Below are positions 1 through 14,171 of a stretch of DNA of 64,000 bases, piece by piece. Every line of letters begins with the position of its first letter. Positions within the stretch are counted from its first letter, which is position 1. The notes under the pieces were generated by a model. The model was not told where the DNA came from, ran no database searches, and saw only the letters and a list, made by a program, of their open reading frames with translations. Both the position numbers and the translations under genes were made by a program. The DNA is from Stercorarius parasiticus (taxonomy: Eukaryota > Chordata > Aves > Charadriiformes > Stercorariidae): positions 78,387 to 142,386 of the forward strand of contig VWZL01001938.1 in the NCBI GenBank assembly GCA_013396915.1. Reading direction: 5' to 3'.

Positions 1-3000
1 TGCTCCAGTACAGAGCAGTAATAGCATACCTTGAATATAAAACACAGCGTCACCCCTCTGCTCAGGCAGGTTCAGAATGGGCTTCGATTGCCGAAACCAC
101 AAGCAAGTTGGTATTTATCTGTGAATATGGCCCCTTCGCTTTCCGAGGCACAAAGGAAGAGATACACGAGCTCCCTTCACACAAACAACGATGATAGAGC
201 AGGGCTTGCACCAACTGCGCTTCAGACACTAAGTGATGTATTACGATGAAAAGAAGTTACTTTCTGTTTCAGGTCACTTAGGAAAGACAGCTTTTACCCG
301 CCAAAAAGAACAGACAAGGTCACCGACATAACCTTTTAAATCACGCCGGCACTGAATGAAGGGCAGCGGAGGCTCATGCCCACGAACACAGGGAGCAGCA
401 GCACTACCTATTATCTGCCCATTTTAATCACGACCCACTCACCCAAAGCCACCTTGAGATTTAGGAACTTCTCTGACGAGGATTTCTGACCGAACATTTC
501 TCCTTCCCTCCGGCGCCCTAACTACCCGAAAGGAATGTGACTGCAGTTACGAGTGGCTGCGAAGGACCTCGCTTTCTACTGACGCGGCAGGTTACACGGC
601 AAGCAAGGGAGCAGCTCCGGCTTTCCGTTCCCCTTACCTGTACAGCTCAGCAGAGACGCAGAAGCAGAGGAGGAGTTTCACATACCTTTCACTGAGCCCC
701 GGACGAGGCATGACAGCATGGCGCTGTCTGACAGCTACTTCATGGAACCCACAGAGCTGTTAATTACTCTTTGCCTTAAACTGGGAGTGCTGGAAGCCCA
801 GGACACTCCCCGCACTTCGGTGCATGTCGGGAATATTTACCTACCCACTTTCCTTCCTCCAAGCGGCTGAGAGGAGCCCTCCCTTAGTCACGGTTACACC
901 TACAGGGAGGCTCCAGTTAACACTTTAATCACTAACTTTATAATGAGAGGCAACCTGCTGACTCTTAGTAATTATGTGCTGACAGGACGCGCCCTGAAAC
1001 ATCCTGTGCTGAAAGCGCTGTTATGCTTTAACCTCTTCTCTTGTCTGTTTTCTAATCTATAGGATTAGGACATTTTTCCTTCTCCAGATATACACCGGAG
1101 TTTAGGGGAATAACCAAGACATAACATCAGATCATGCCTAAATATAAACATATGGATTTACAACATTATGGCAAAAGTTCTGACAACACAACCTGTTCAC
1201 TTAATTACATACAGCTGTATATTCAACTTCTTGCTTAACTGTCTAATAGACTTATGAATGTTATTCATTGGGCAAGAGAGAAGGCATTGCTGCTTAGCCT
1301 AATTGCTCAATCGCTAATTGTATAAAGAGATGTTTAAGCTGTAAAAAACCATCTGAACCGCACACACCTTCCGAGTTCCTCCTGTTTGCCCATCCATTTA
1401 CAGCAAGCCACTTATTCACGTGATCAAGCCTAAAACTGGCACTTATTGGCCACAGAGAGAACGAGCACGAAAAACTCTGAGCCTGAATTTGCCTTCATAC
1501 CCATTTTATTGTACTCTGATTTACATCAAGTTATTTCTGCTTTATATAATTTTGTGTTAAGGGGAGGTAGAACAGACCCACAAATATTTGATTCCTGATC
1601 ACATCATTATCCTCTGGTGTTTCTCCTCTCAAGCGCTAGACGCATTGCTGTACGCACAACACAATATAGTCGGTATTTGGGATTACAGTTTATGCTGCAG
1701 TTGCTAGCTCTGCACCTAAAAAATATTTAAATAAAGCTTTCCTTGGTATATATAACATTGAGAAGCCTTTCAAACCACAGGAAGGAGTCAACGTGTGAGA
1801 TTTTGGCTCAGTTCCCAGCAGCACAGAAGCTCCATGCCGCCGTGGGCTTGGAGCTTCAGGCCAAGCTCAACATCTGGAGCTGCTCCATCTTTTCTGCAAT
1901 TGCTTAACACAAATCCATACAACTTCCCAACTCATTTAACACCAGAGGTTTGATTTTTCCTGTCACAGCTGCAGACGCTTGATGAGAGGGCTACGGCAGA
2001 GAGCAGGCACAGCCTGGCACCTGCCAGCCTCTAAACCGAGATGATGTCTGGTCTGTTTGTGACACGTGTGCTCCCCCGCTGGACACTCACACTGTAAAGC
2101 TCTACCATACCAGAAGGTATTGAGTATTTTTAGCACCGAAGACCACATTATTAGCTTACAACAGGGCAATGTAATGTTAACCCTTCGGTGTAACTCAAGC
2201 TCCGTCCTGACTCCCCACTTTTGAGACTTTGTCTGTTTATTTAAGATTAATTTAAGTTTTTAGGGATAGCTTTTTTTACGTTTACAAGCAAGTTTTGAAA
2301 ACCCAACGCTTAAATTACTTAGATTCATGCAAAGATGTCTCAGCAAGAAATTAATACAATAAAGCTGTAAAAAACCCTGACGTAGCCCAGGAGTGTCGTT
2401 CCCATTCCCAGTTAAACCAGGTGTGTTGGTTTTTACATTGGCTTGGTGAGCATGGCTCAGGTTGGTTTCTAGTTCTCACTCTCACAGCTGAACTACTCCC
2501 ACCAATTGCCTGGTTCTGATCTCATTTCACTCACACACAATTACCTGGGAAGTACCATGAGGACACCTGTCAGTGCAGACTAGGAACAGGTATCACATCA
2601 GAAAGAGAAAAGATGTCTTTAGGGCCACATAGCAGAAGGAACTTTACTGGAAATTCCAAGAAAGACAATGCTTCTGTTCCTTTCGTAGTAAATACTCAAC
2701 GTACAGGAATCATTATTTTTTCATCTTTCATAATAAACACAGGTTATATGCCCTGGAAATCTAAGAACAAGTCACAACTTGGTTATACTGTTTCACCCGT
2801 TAAGTAAAAGCATAATGATGATTTGCTTCGAACAAGCAGGGAATGTGACAATCTTTGTCTTTAAAGACTGTTTTCATTTCAGGCTCCTTGCAGGATTAAT
2901 ATTCAAATATTTTTAAGTTAATAAATAATTGGAAGTTGGAGTTCAGCTGTTGAGTAACTTGGCCTCAAATCATTAACAAATGGACTGCTAAAGCTAGAAG

Positions 3001-3400
3001 AACATCCCAAATGGAAAAAACTAAGAGATTCCTGTTCTATTTTTGTCGTACGCAGTCATCCGGCCATGGCAAGATCATCCAGGCATGCTGGAGCTCAGTG
3101 GAAGTGTTTTGATAAACCCAACAGGATATACACGAGCTCACAACAGATTTCTCTGCTTTAAAGCAAAAGAAAAATCCCTATTACTGTTCGCAAAGAACTG
3201 TTTCTGCACAGCTTCACATCATTGACTCTAAACACAGAAAATTCTTCTTGGACTTCCTGAGGCAGCTACTACAGTGCAAAGGCAGAGCCTCAGCTGACAG
3301 GATCTGAAATTAACATAGAACAACTGATCGGTTCTTTCCTATAGATGACAAAGGCTACCAAGAGGATTGTGTTGATAATAGCAACAAATCAAGGAATTTA
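1..3400. other. intergenic sequence, no gene supported
   Basis: I see no convincing exon, RNA gene or recognisable mobile element here. Open frames are all short (under 75 codons), lack family motifs and overlap on both strands. The base composition is ordinary AT-leaning avian intergenic DNA. A coding exon shorter than about 60 codons could be missed by eye. Confidence 0.5.
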
Positions 3401-3773
3401 AAACAACTGGATTTACCCTGCAAAGGGCCTCCCACTCTTTCGTAAGATTATTTTCTGTCACCACACCAAAGTGCCAAGAGCAATCCTTGTGTGCCAGGAC
3501 AGGTTTTGCAGACGGAACTGATAAGCATGGAAAACAGAAACTAGGAAACAGATGACAAGCTCAAATCCCTAAATATGCACTGCACGCATCCATTACAACG
3601 CCTGGTTATCTGTCACGGGCCATACGCCCTCACACACCCCGCTTTGTGAATTTTGAAGGCCACAGTTTTTCAAGGAATAAAAAAGAAGCAGAGCTGATGT
3701 TTGCGGCAGCACATGTGCTAAAGGCTGTGGTTTTTCACATCGTTTAAAGAGGTGGACCTTCCCAAGTACTGAC

Positions 3774-3851
3774 CTTTGCCTCCATGAAAAGCAGCTTGCA
3801 GATATCGCTGTCTTTATCCTCGTGAGCCACTGTCAGAGGAACAGATCCTAC
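3774..3851 (-). other. candidate ankyrin-repeat coding exon (gene unknown)
   Basis: On the minus strand this 78-base segment is open in one phase-0 frame. It encodes 26 residues beginning VGSVPLTVAHEDKDSDIC and continuing KLLFMEAK, which follows the ankyrin pattern G-x-x-PL-x-x-A-x6-D-I-x-x-LL. It is preceded by a good branch-point-like TGACTAAT and a terminal TTAG about 20 bases later, and followed by the donor-like AAG|GTCAGT. A second open minus-strand segment at 3417-3517 has a strong pyrimidine tract and a CAGG|GTAAAT donor, but its open frame does not match the phase left by the first. I cannot name the gene, and chance resemblance is a real possibility. Confidence 0.3.
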
Positions 3852-6800
3852 CTAAGCATGTGAAATACCATTAGTCACACATTGGTTAGATACGCCCATG
3901 AAGTCATCCATTTCACATTGTAGATCTCCATAAACCCAGACAAGGATTTTCATTGCCGGGAGCTACAAAATTTTACAAAGGGCAGAACCAGATGGAACTA
4001 CCCTGTCCCAAAGAGCTACAGTCACACAGCTGCTCACTCCCATTAGAGCTCAACCAGCAGTAAAATCACAACCTCACCACACCCAGCCCATTTACACAGC
4101 ACTTATAAGCCCTAATTCCTCCACAGTCTAGGTTTCACGACCCAGAGTTTTCTTCAAATTTAAGGTTTTCCATAAAAGATTACTTCCTTAGATGTCTTCC
4201 TACGTGGTAATCTGTATCCGGGCTCCCCTGTTTCCAGGATGCAAACTCCCTGGTCAGCATTTCTTTTAAAAAACCTCACTCAAGAGCCCTTCACCTTCCC
4301 GCAGCACAAAACCAGCCCACTTCCACTAGAGGATCCTTTTATGCTCTGGCCGCTCCTCAAGAATGGTCAATTGAGGGACACGTGACTGTAGCACCTGACT
4401 CCCATTCCCAATATGCTAATGATTTTTCTTTAATGACTTGTTTCTAAAAGCAGCTGAGTCCTAATGTGGACTGTCTCCTATTTTCTGTCCCTTTTAGAAC
4501 ACCGGTTCAGTACTCTCCACAATCAAAAGGTCATAGTGGATCTAAACTAGACTTTTGAGGGAGCTGCAGATCCTAATTCTGACTGGAAGCTATTGCCATC
4601 ATTCCTGTGAAGCCGAACCCACCTGCTGCAGTTGGAACTGCTCTTGCAAATCAACCAGTTACCTTTTCTCTTATTTCTACACTTGCCTTTAGATTGTTTA
4701 CAAATGGGAAGGTTCGATCTCCAAAGTGTCGTAGGACTATTTGAGAGGGACAATTGTTGTGCCAAAATTTACCCCGTTCTCCTCATTTTAACATGTCCTA
4801 AATTGTAAAGCAAACTTTGCCAATAACCGTAATTCCAATACGATTTGCATCACAGAAATAGGTATGCAAATCTGTATTTTCTCCACGATCTCAGTGAAAA
4901 AATGGGAAATGTCTGGGCTCCGCTGAAGATCAGTCCTCAAGTCACGTTATAAATACATGAACTTTATACAGAATACTTCATACAAAGAAGTCTACCAGTA
5001 ATCGGTCTGAGTTTAATTTCTAACGAACACAACGCAAATCAGACATTGTTGTCTTGCCTTCGCTGCACATGGCACTGTGTCATGAAATGATGAAGGATCT
5101 CCAGCACACGCTCTGCAGCACTGTCTCAGCCCCGCTGAACGTGCCTGTGTTACCGAATTCAAGGGGATCTGGGAGGCTGTTTACTGACCTGCTCGCGCTG
5201 TTCCCTACCCTACTGGTCTGTCAAAGATACTCTCTCGTCTTCCTCAGACTTTCCTCTTCTGAAAATTCACACGCTGCCACATCCTGAGATGCTCTGAGCA
5301 CGTGCGAGTCTCTGGCAAATTTTGGAGAAGAGCTTGGCGGCAAATTTTTTTGTGTGCAAACTGCAAGATATATTTGAAAAAAAAGTTTGAAGCAAGCTGC
5401 ACTTCAGGACTGTCACTATTCTATAGTGTACCACCTACACGCACTGTAATGTACTACTAAACTAAGATGAATATTCCTGCTTCATAGCAATTGATGCTGA
5501 GCCATAATGATGACGGAAAACCCTCCTAATGTTAAATTAGCTTAATCCTAGGCTGGATATTGGTTAAAGAGCGCTCATGCAAATACCTTGCTATTGTCTA
5601 TTTAAATACTTCAGTGGTTAAAAAAAGCAGCCCAGATTTCTAGACACCATTCTCCTCACACTTGCCAACAGAAAGCACAAGTTTTTCACACAATATTCTG
5701 CTCTGGGGCACTAGAGGGAAGACGCTTTAAGAAAGCGTGACACCCTGCACTAGCCAGCGTTGCTACGACTTACAAACTTCAAGAAAATGGTAAGGATGAG
5801 AGAGGACATGGAAACTGGATTTAGCAGACGTTTTACTGAGATTGAGATTATAAAGACATTTTAGGAAAGAATGTGTGACACAAAACTATGTGACATCACG
5901 GTATTTTACATGACTGTACTGGACCGAGTTTCCTGATGGCATAAAATGATGAAACGCTGTCAATACTGAAGGAAAATAACCTTTTAGTGTACATAGCGTC
6001 ATTAGGGGACCAAGGAGACTGACCCACAAGGCACCTAGCGAGAGCTCAGCTCCTATAATGTGTTCTTATACCTGGTGCCCAGATAAACGGTATGAAGAGC
6101 ACACTCGCACTTACAACACCTCATTTATCCTAGCATCCGTTCTAGAAGAAAAGTGGATTTCCTTAAAGAGCCATTGGACATCAGGGCTTCTCCTGTACAG
6201 ATGAGGACATCGTTTGTCACCGCAGCAAAGCGCACTGAAATAAGTTTCATTTATCCTTACATACATAAATCCTCGTGCAATAAAAGTGTTCAGGTTGATA
6301 AGGAATAGCGTGAGAAACAGTACTCTCATTTTCGGCCTGTAAGTCAGGAATGAGTAGCTGGTGGGCACGGGGGGAATGCGTGGCAACTGCCGCCTGTCTC
6401 TGAGCAGCCCACGCTCCTTCGCTCGCGGCTGCTGAGCACCGATGCATTCCTCACATGGCGTCCCGGAGTCTCTGCATGGCATGCAGTTCTTCATTGTATG
6501 CTGCTAAGCACAACTAACTGGAGCGATCCGTCAAACTGCTGGGAAGCCAGCATAAAAACAGCGAGATCTGAGGCTTAAACACATTTCCATAATGAATATT
6601 GATGGTGTAAGCAAGTACCGTCCCTGACGTGCTTCGTAAAAATTGTTCTGAGCAAGAACCGACTTCTTAATTTATCTGCTGCATTAGGTATCTAAACAGA
6701 CAGTAGAGCAGATGACCTATAAGCGTCTGTAACCTTTATTTATTTGTTTGCTCATGAAAATCTCACACGAGCACAGAAAGCGCTGCAAAGGAGCAAGTGC

Positions 6801-8644
6801 AAAGCAACCAGATCGGGCTGACTCACAGAGGCTCTGCCTTGGGTTTGGCGGTTTGAAGGGGCCTCTGTGACTCCCCAGTTCTCTCGAAGACAGTTCACCC
6901 TCTGACACGGAGACATTCCTCAAGTGTGCTCGATCTTCTTGCTGAAAATCACCCCACAGGCACTGCAGCTCCTTGCTCTGGATCGCTCTTGTCCTTCCAT
7001 AATGCTGCTTTTCTACTACAGTATCAAATAAGCCCTTTGGGCACCCAGCTGTCTAGCATATTTTACCAAGAGTAAATACATTTCTATACTTACTGTGTCA
7101 TATTCATATTTTTCTCCTGAGCGTCTGATTGTATGGATCACATTTTTTTCTCATTCAGATATCCAAGGCCCAAACTCTTCTGTGTAGAGTGCTAGAGCAC
7201 AGTGAGCGCTGCGTGCGATGGGTGGCAGTTACGTGGCAGCTCGATGGCAGAGGCGGTGGCATTTCAGTGGCGCTGGATGAAACAATGGTGTCTCTAACTT
7301 GGAAGGGCTAAATCTCCTCTCAGTGCTTGGCTGACTCATTTACAACCTACACTAGGTTTCATGGGAATTAACAAGGCTAAAATCTGATCTCATCGTTGAG
7401 GACATCTGAGTGTCTTTCTGGTCTAGAAGTGCTTTGGAAAACCAAAGCCAGATAAGAATGGAGGCATACGGAACACAGCGGTTTATAAAATCACTATCTG
7501 ATTTGGACCATGAGCTCTGTGTGTTCCTGCGTAAGGCAACATAAACAAGTCAATAGCTGTTTAGGAGATGCTGAAATTCTGGAAAGATTCTTCTCTGCGC
7601 AGTTGTTGGGAGGGTGTGTCTTCCAGTTTGGAATTTGATCCATCTGAAACCGTCATTCTCAGCCCTGCAGGCGATACCTTGCTTCTAGCCAGTACACATG
7701 TCCTTGCAAGTGAAGAATCTGAACAAGCTGCCCACTGGAAATGCAGATTCAGCCTCCGGGACGGTGTCGTCCCAGCTTCCAGAGCACACGCCACACGGGG
7801 GAAACGCACCACGCTTGCAGGAGGCAGTCCTCACCGCAGGAAACCACGGGCTGCTGGCTGATGGAGGCAGTCTCCGACGAGAGGATGTTCAACCAGCTAC
7901 GAAGCTGGAGAGAGAGAGGAGTGTTTTTAGGACTGTAAGTTGGACGGTATGCTCGCCCAGCTCTGCGGAGAGCACAGGTTCTAACAGGTGCAGGAATGGA
8001 AGCAATTCCAGGCGTGAAATGTTATGCAAAAGTTATTGCAGAAACAGGAACCGCATCTGAGCAGTAAATGTCCCGCTGTCCCTGGAGGCACGTGGCCAGG
8101 GAGTTGAATGCTGCTCTCCCAGGGCACCTGCTATCTGCAGAGATCCCCTTCGGCCCCTGCGCGCTGCTGTAGCGGGCAACTCAGTAGTGCTGCAGAAGTC
8201 GGCAGTTGAACTGTCAACCCTTCACTCGCAGCAATAAATTCCAGAATTTCAGACACCTTTGTGAAAAATTAAGGAATATCTAGTGAAATACCCTGAAACT
8301 GAAGACACAGAGATCAGCAACCATTTTTACAAGATCGATGTGAATGTTCAAGCCTGGCACCACGCTCTTGACATCGAACACCACACATTTGCACTTAAAT
8401 GACATGTTTTTCAAAGACGGACAGTCCTTTGCCTCTGCCGTTCGTGGACAGCTGCCTTTCTTACCTGAAATTTCATCAGGGATGACATTCTTCTGGGGGT
8501 GGATCCGTCTGCTTCCTCTACCCCAAAGCAATGGGGAAGGCCCTGCCAGGTGCAGGAAGTGCTTTTTTCAGCGAAACAGACTTCATACAACAATGACACG
8601 TGCATAACTCCATGCTGCAAAATGAAAAGCAAGATCTCTTTAAG
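3852..8644. other. intergenic sequence, no gene supported
   Basis: No recognisable gene. A 72-codon minus-strand frame at 6111-6329 starts with a hydrophobic, signal-peptide-like stretch, but it has no family match and may be chance. Between 7561 and 8060 several frames are open on both strands because stop codons are sparse there; none has a domain I recognise. Confidence 0.45.
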
Positions 8645-9310
8645 TGTCTGCACTCTGAGGGCACCAATTCACCTTAATGATCCTGATTTGCCACACCTGG
8701 AACCTCCCCACCCCCTGGCCCCCACCCATGGGCCTGTGACCCTATTTAAGCTCAGCCTGGAGGAGTTGCCTTTTTTTTTTTTGAGCTGTGCTGTAAGAGT
8801 GTTGGTGTCTCTCTCAGTGGTAGACATGTCTATGTTTGGTTATAGGCCATGTTCATCCTTATTTGCAGACTGTATTGGTTTCATGTTGTTCTAGGCTTCA
8901 TAGGTAGTTATTGGGTGGTTGGGGGGTGGGGACTTAGGGATAGATTTTTTTGTTTGTTTTATTTAGGTCTTGTTTCATTACCATGGCCTTGTCTGGTACC
9001 CGGGCTCTCGGTTCAACGTGGCTCCAGTCTCTGGTTTTGCTCAGCTTGCTTTGCTAAGGTTCCAGGGGAGATGTTTAGCAGCTGAGAGGACAGAGGGGTG
9101 TGCTGAGCATCTGCCAGGGAAGCGGTGGGCTTGGCTACCTGCTGGTGCTGGCTGGGCTTGCGCTGTAGGTGGTCTGCAGCCTGATGTTGGCACCCTGCAC
9201 TGGCCCTGCTGGCTTGCACACAGGAATGTGCACCAGAAATCTAGTGAGAGTCCTGGCTACCATTGCTCCATCTCCCTGGGTGTCTGAGGTCACTAAAACA
9301 GACACTGTGT
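8645..9310 (+). mobile_element. LTR-like interspersed repeat, copy A
   Basis: The segment starting at TGTCTGCAC (8645) is clearly related to the one at 14172. In both, a 16-base leader starting with TGT precedes GCACCAATT. Then comes a C-rich stretch containing CACCTGGA and CCTCCCC, and an ATTTAAGCTC TATA-like box 79-83 bases after GCACC. A GC-rich upstream part, a TATA box and a downstream T/G-rich part suit the U3-R-U5 order of a solo LTR of an endogenous retrovirus-like element. The 3' boundary is unresolved: I could not find a clean target-site duplication, so the end given is approximate. No gag, pol or env frame is attached. Confidence 0.5.
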
Positions 9311-12300
9311 ACAAGACACACCTAGTCAAAGATCTTTATTTAAACTGGGGGTTTGGCTTTTTTATATTCTTACAAAAAGCAAATGTAATGGCAGATGAAG
9401 TTAAAAACGACTAAGACACTCAAATCTTCATGCCTCATGTTTTGTATATCCAGGAAGTTAGGTCTATGGTTGAATCGCACTTGTCGCTGCAGCACTTAAG
9501 TTTTACAAGCTGCCAGGGCGTCTGTGGAGTAAAAATGATTTTCATCATATGCTGTTAAAATATTTACTAGAGTAATTTTTTTAATTAATGAAGTATCTGT
9601 CCAAACACTGATGTTAGGAAATAAACTTATTAACTTTAAATTTGTCTAGCAAACCGTATGATTCTGTATTGAACTTACCAGCTGAAACAAAACTAAAATG
9701 GCTCTTGGATTTTGTTAGAAGTTCTTATGAATGTAAAAATAATTTCTGCCAGCTCAAGTGCCTTATCTATTGTGATCTCTTCTGGTTTTCTTTATTTTCT
9801 ACCAAGTCTGCGGAAAAACATGTTATTGCAAGCCTTCCCTGGTACACAGACTGAGTAAATGCCGTTGCATTCAAAAGATGTATGTGAAGATGATATACTA
9901 ATAAAGTTATTTGATATGCCAGCTGTTTATTTTATGCTGGGCTTCTGCCTTAGTACTTCATCTTTTCTTGCCTCTTCAGACTATGAATGTTTCGGATAAC
10001 ACACTTGTTAGCCGTTTTCCTCGTCTCTGAAGAACTGAAAAAAAATCACCGTTCCACTCTAAGCACTAATAATGATATCTAAGTGAGGTCACCAACACGG
10101 CAATAAAGGAAAACGCGGATGACCTTCGAGTAGTGCCTGCCCTGTGGCTCTGGGACGATTAGGGTGCAGGGGAGAGGAATTACCACGAGGGGGCGCAGCT
10201 TAAGGACGCATCGATTTGGCTGACAGAATTCTCACCAACAGCTTTTATTTAACTTGGCAAAGCTGAAATGAATTTACTCTCCCACTGGCAGAGGGGGCGT
10301 GCCAGACCCATCAGCATTTGTGTATCGGAGTTTCCGCTGGTGAGAATGCTCTGACGACTCCGGAGTGCAGAAAAAATAACTGTTAGATCTATGTTGGAAA
10401 AATGTTTTAAGGGCCCATGTAATTAAACAGTGTTAAGGAGGCTATTAGAATGGAAGGTAGCTTCCAAGGTTTAAGCAGTGGGCAAAGGGAGAAAAGATTA
10501 AAAGAGTACTGACTGTAGCGTGCTACACGTGGAGATAAAACGCAGCAGATGCCCAACCTCTCATTTACACCTGCCCTGGTACCAGATTTCAAAATGGCCC
10601 GCTTTTAAAGGTAAATCTTCTGAATGTCTGGCAAACTACAAACCAGTAAGTTGATGCCTTTACCAGGCAAATGAGTACAAAAGAGAATAAAGAATAGAGT
10701 CAGTGAACAAAGGACTGCACGTAAAATATTGGAGAAGGGTTCACGTAGCTTCTGCTGGCAAAAACTGTGGCTCGGGACCTGCTAGGATGCCTGCAGGCAG
10801 CGGGGACCCAGGTGGTGGGGATGCTCTGGCTCCCTGCAGGGAGTCAACAATGTCCAGCACCAAAGATTCTTCTTTAAGAGAGGGGAGGAGAGATGACTTA
10901 CGTAGAAGAACAAAAGGTTAGAAACAGAAGGCAGGACTAAATTTACTTTTCTTATTGGAGAGCGGTGGTCTGAGTCGGACCGAGCTGTTTGACGTGCAGC
11001 GAATCAGGAAGGTGAAAACTTCCATCTTCACGAGCTGAGTTACACATAACGAGGAAACAGTTCTCCTTGTCCTCTAAAACTCTTTGCAGACAATATAAGT
11101 ATGGTACGGCACCTATCGATCAAGTTTCCCATCACTGACCACCTGATCCCATCTAATAATACTAAAATGGGATTACAGCCAGGGATAACCAGGGAACAAG
11201 TGCAGTCACAACACAGCGCTAGCTTCCGGGGCGACAGCACGTAAGTGATGGTCAGACGGAACCAGCTCGATGCATGAAAAGCGCAGGGCCAGACGTACAG
11301 ATTTGGGATTTGGTGTTGAACTGTCTCTCGGTATCATTGAGAGCAAGCTCTGCACGCTGTGACAAGAGGTTGCTGTATCAGACGGGGCCACCAGGTGGAA
11401 GTGTGGGCCCGCAGAAAGCCTAAAGCAGTCGCCAAGAGGGCCACCCTCCGGGAATTGCTAACGCTGGTTTTATTTAACAGCAAAGACAGCGGGGGATGAA
11501 ACTCAGAGTGGATGCCTGGGGCAAGGCTGTTTCGTGCACGGGTCCTGCTGCCTTACCAGTGTTTCATACGCCTCCTGGCTAACAGATACGTGGGGAAAAA
11601 CTTGACTTCCAAATTACACTGCCTTAAGAAGCACTGAAATTACATTTTGTTGATCTGCATTTTACTGTGGCAGAAAAGTGGTAGGGAAGGAGAATAAAAA
11701 TGCAGAGAGGAGGGGAATGAACTTAGATACATCTGTATTTCATCCACTCTCCACGGTACACCAGCAGCCAGACTGAATAACCATACCTACCAGAGGTTTA
11801 CCTACCAAAGGGGTGCCCATGCTGGGTCTGCGGCTGCGGGAACACATGTGAAACAGAAAATGAGTCCAGCCTCGGGGATGTCAGTAGATCTTCCCGGACA
11901 AGAAATAAGAGCAGAAAAAGGGCATGAGATGTCCGGTTTTGGTTAAAAGCTTTACAATGGTTCAATGACAGAAAAGGGTAACTGGTCCTGGACAAAGAAG
12001 CTGAAATGGCATTACAGTCTTCTGCTTCCTTGAAGTTGTTCGTGAAGCACTTGCAAAGAGAAACTGCAATATTCCTAGCAAAGCCAAATATTACTAAAGG
12101 AAAAAATCTGGACCAAAAATGCTAAGCCTTGGACAAAACAGGAACTGGATAAGGCCACTCTGGCCCGTTCTGTTTTAAGTCAAAGAGTCTGTTTCTGCCA
12201 TTGCTGTGAATAGGAAAATATCCTTTCTTTTAGCTTTCAGACTAATGAGTTTCTAGACTGCAAAGAGAGAAAACATTCTCTCCCATCAAACACTGCAATC

Positions 12301-14171
12301 ACGTAAATAGGCTGAGCTCTTCTCTGCTGGATCTGTCACTACCTAAAATGATTGAGGTGCTGGTGTCCTGCAGCTCCTAGGAGCCGTGCCGGCACTGGGG
12401 CACCTGCGGGAGGTACACATACTATTTTCCACCCTGGCCGTTGTTCCCGCTGAATGGACAGCAAATAAAACCCTTCTGTGAAAGCCAGGGAGTGATACTG
12501 GGAATAGTGCTACACCGCGATTCTGTTGAGGGGAATTTTCCTGGGATGAGACCTTCACTCTCTACTAGGCAGTTTTCACCGAGGCTGCTGAATGACACAT
12601 CTCGTTAATAAGCGTAAGCTTCTGAACAGTAATGACCCGTATGGATAATCTGACAATTGCCGGGACCGAGCCAACGTGCCCGAAACCGATACAGCAAAAC
12701 ACTACAAGCACAAACTCCAAAATAACCTTGACAGTACAATGCAGCGCTTGTGTTGCAAAGAGAAGGCTCGGTGAGCCAGTCAACAGCTTGCTATTTCCTG
12801 GGTGGTTTGTGTCTGCATGCAGGAACTTGTTGCTGAAGGTTACCTCCAGTGTAGTATCATAAATTAGGCTGTTTCTCATAAAATAAAATACAAGCACCTC
12901 TTTGTCACCAGTTCTCCAAGTCACATGGGCATCAGTTTATTCTATTCCTGTTCAAAGCAATCCCCAAGAACACAATTTAAGTCCACGTTTGGACACTGTT
13001 ACTAGGGCAGAACCCTAAAATACACCGTAAAGCTTTTCAACATGCAGTTCAAAATCTACAGGAGAGGCAAGCATTTTATTGGAGCTTTTATTGTACGTTT
13101 CTGTTGCATTTCACTGACAACACTTCTGGTGATAGCAACATGCCCTGCCAGTGTATTATTGTATCTTGTTCAAAAATAAATAGCAGACCAAAATGTGGCG
13201 GGACACACTGAAGTTCATTGTGCGTGATGTCGAGGCGGGAATACTTCTTGATTCTTTTTTTCTGCTACAACAGTAAAAGCATTTTCCGTGCAAAAAAAAT
13301 GTACAATGGCTGTTAATAGTAACGGGCTGCCTCTATGTAACACCTCTCACTGGGGAATATGAATAAATTTATTCTAAAACTAATGTCACTAATGACAAAA
13401 GTATAAATATTAAAAACCCGAGGAACGGACAAGGGTTTTTCCAAATGATGACGTGGTTTTCGGTACCTACTTTGAGATTCAGATGTACCTGGCTTGCTTA
13501 CAAAAAGAAATGAAGAGGCACTCGGAAAATCAGGCCGCTTTCAGGCTTTCAGCAAAACCAAAGGCATCTGCAGCCAACAACTGGTCCATGAAGCACAGCG
13601 CTGGGGAATTCTGCCACTGCTGAGGAGGGACACGAGATCAAGGCCAGAGCAAGCACATGTGATTTAAAATCCCTTCGGTGCCTGGCACCGAGCAGGTAAC
13701 CGCACACAGGACAGCAGTAAAGGAGTGTTTGCACTGAGAGGCGCGTACTGGAGACAATTCAGAAAAAAGGGATATGTCTAAAACTCAGTTGTCATTTGAA
13801 GATGGCAGGCAAAGAGATTCAGAAAGGTCTTTGCTGCTGTGCCCTGACTGGAAGGAAAACCTCTGTATTTTTCCTTTGCTGTTCAGAAATTATTTAGATT
13901 GAGTTTTTTTTCTGTTCAGAAGATTTGGGTATGATAGGGGAAGAAATCAGACATTCAGAAAGGTCACAGAAGGTCTCACAAACTGAAACTTCAATTTTTG
14001 CAGGCTGTAGCTGAAGGGAGAAAGGCTGTTGAGTCAGCTACTAAGTTTTGCTCCTTCAGTATTTCCGGCTGAATTCTTTAATGACCCCACTGGACTCCTC
14101 TAGCAATGACAAGCAGGCAAAACCACAGTATTCCCAGCACTTGGGATCTCACTGCCCCAGAGGGTGCCTGC
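9311..14171. other. intergenic sequence, no gene supported
   Basis: Nothing here could be assigned to a gene. An AATAAA at 9899-9904 has no coding sequence upstream that would make it a credible 3' end. Overlapping open frames around 12565-12924 lie on both strands and carry no motifs. Confidence 0.45.

Noticed and set aside
9899..9904. AATAAA as a gene 3' end
   Set aside because: No coding exon or transcript-like structure upstream; isolated AATAAA words are expected by chance in AT-rich DNA.
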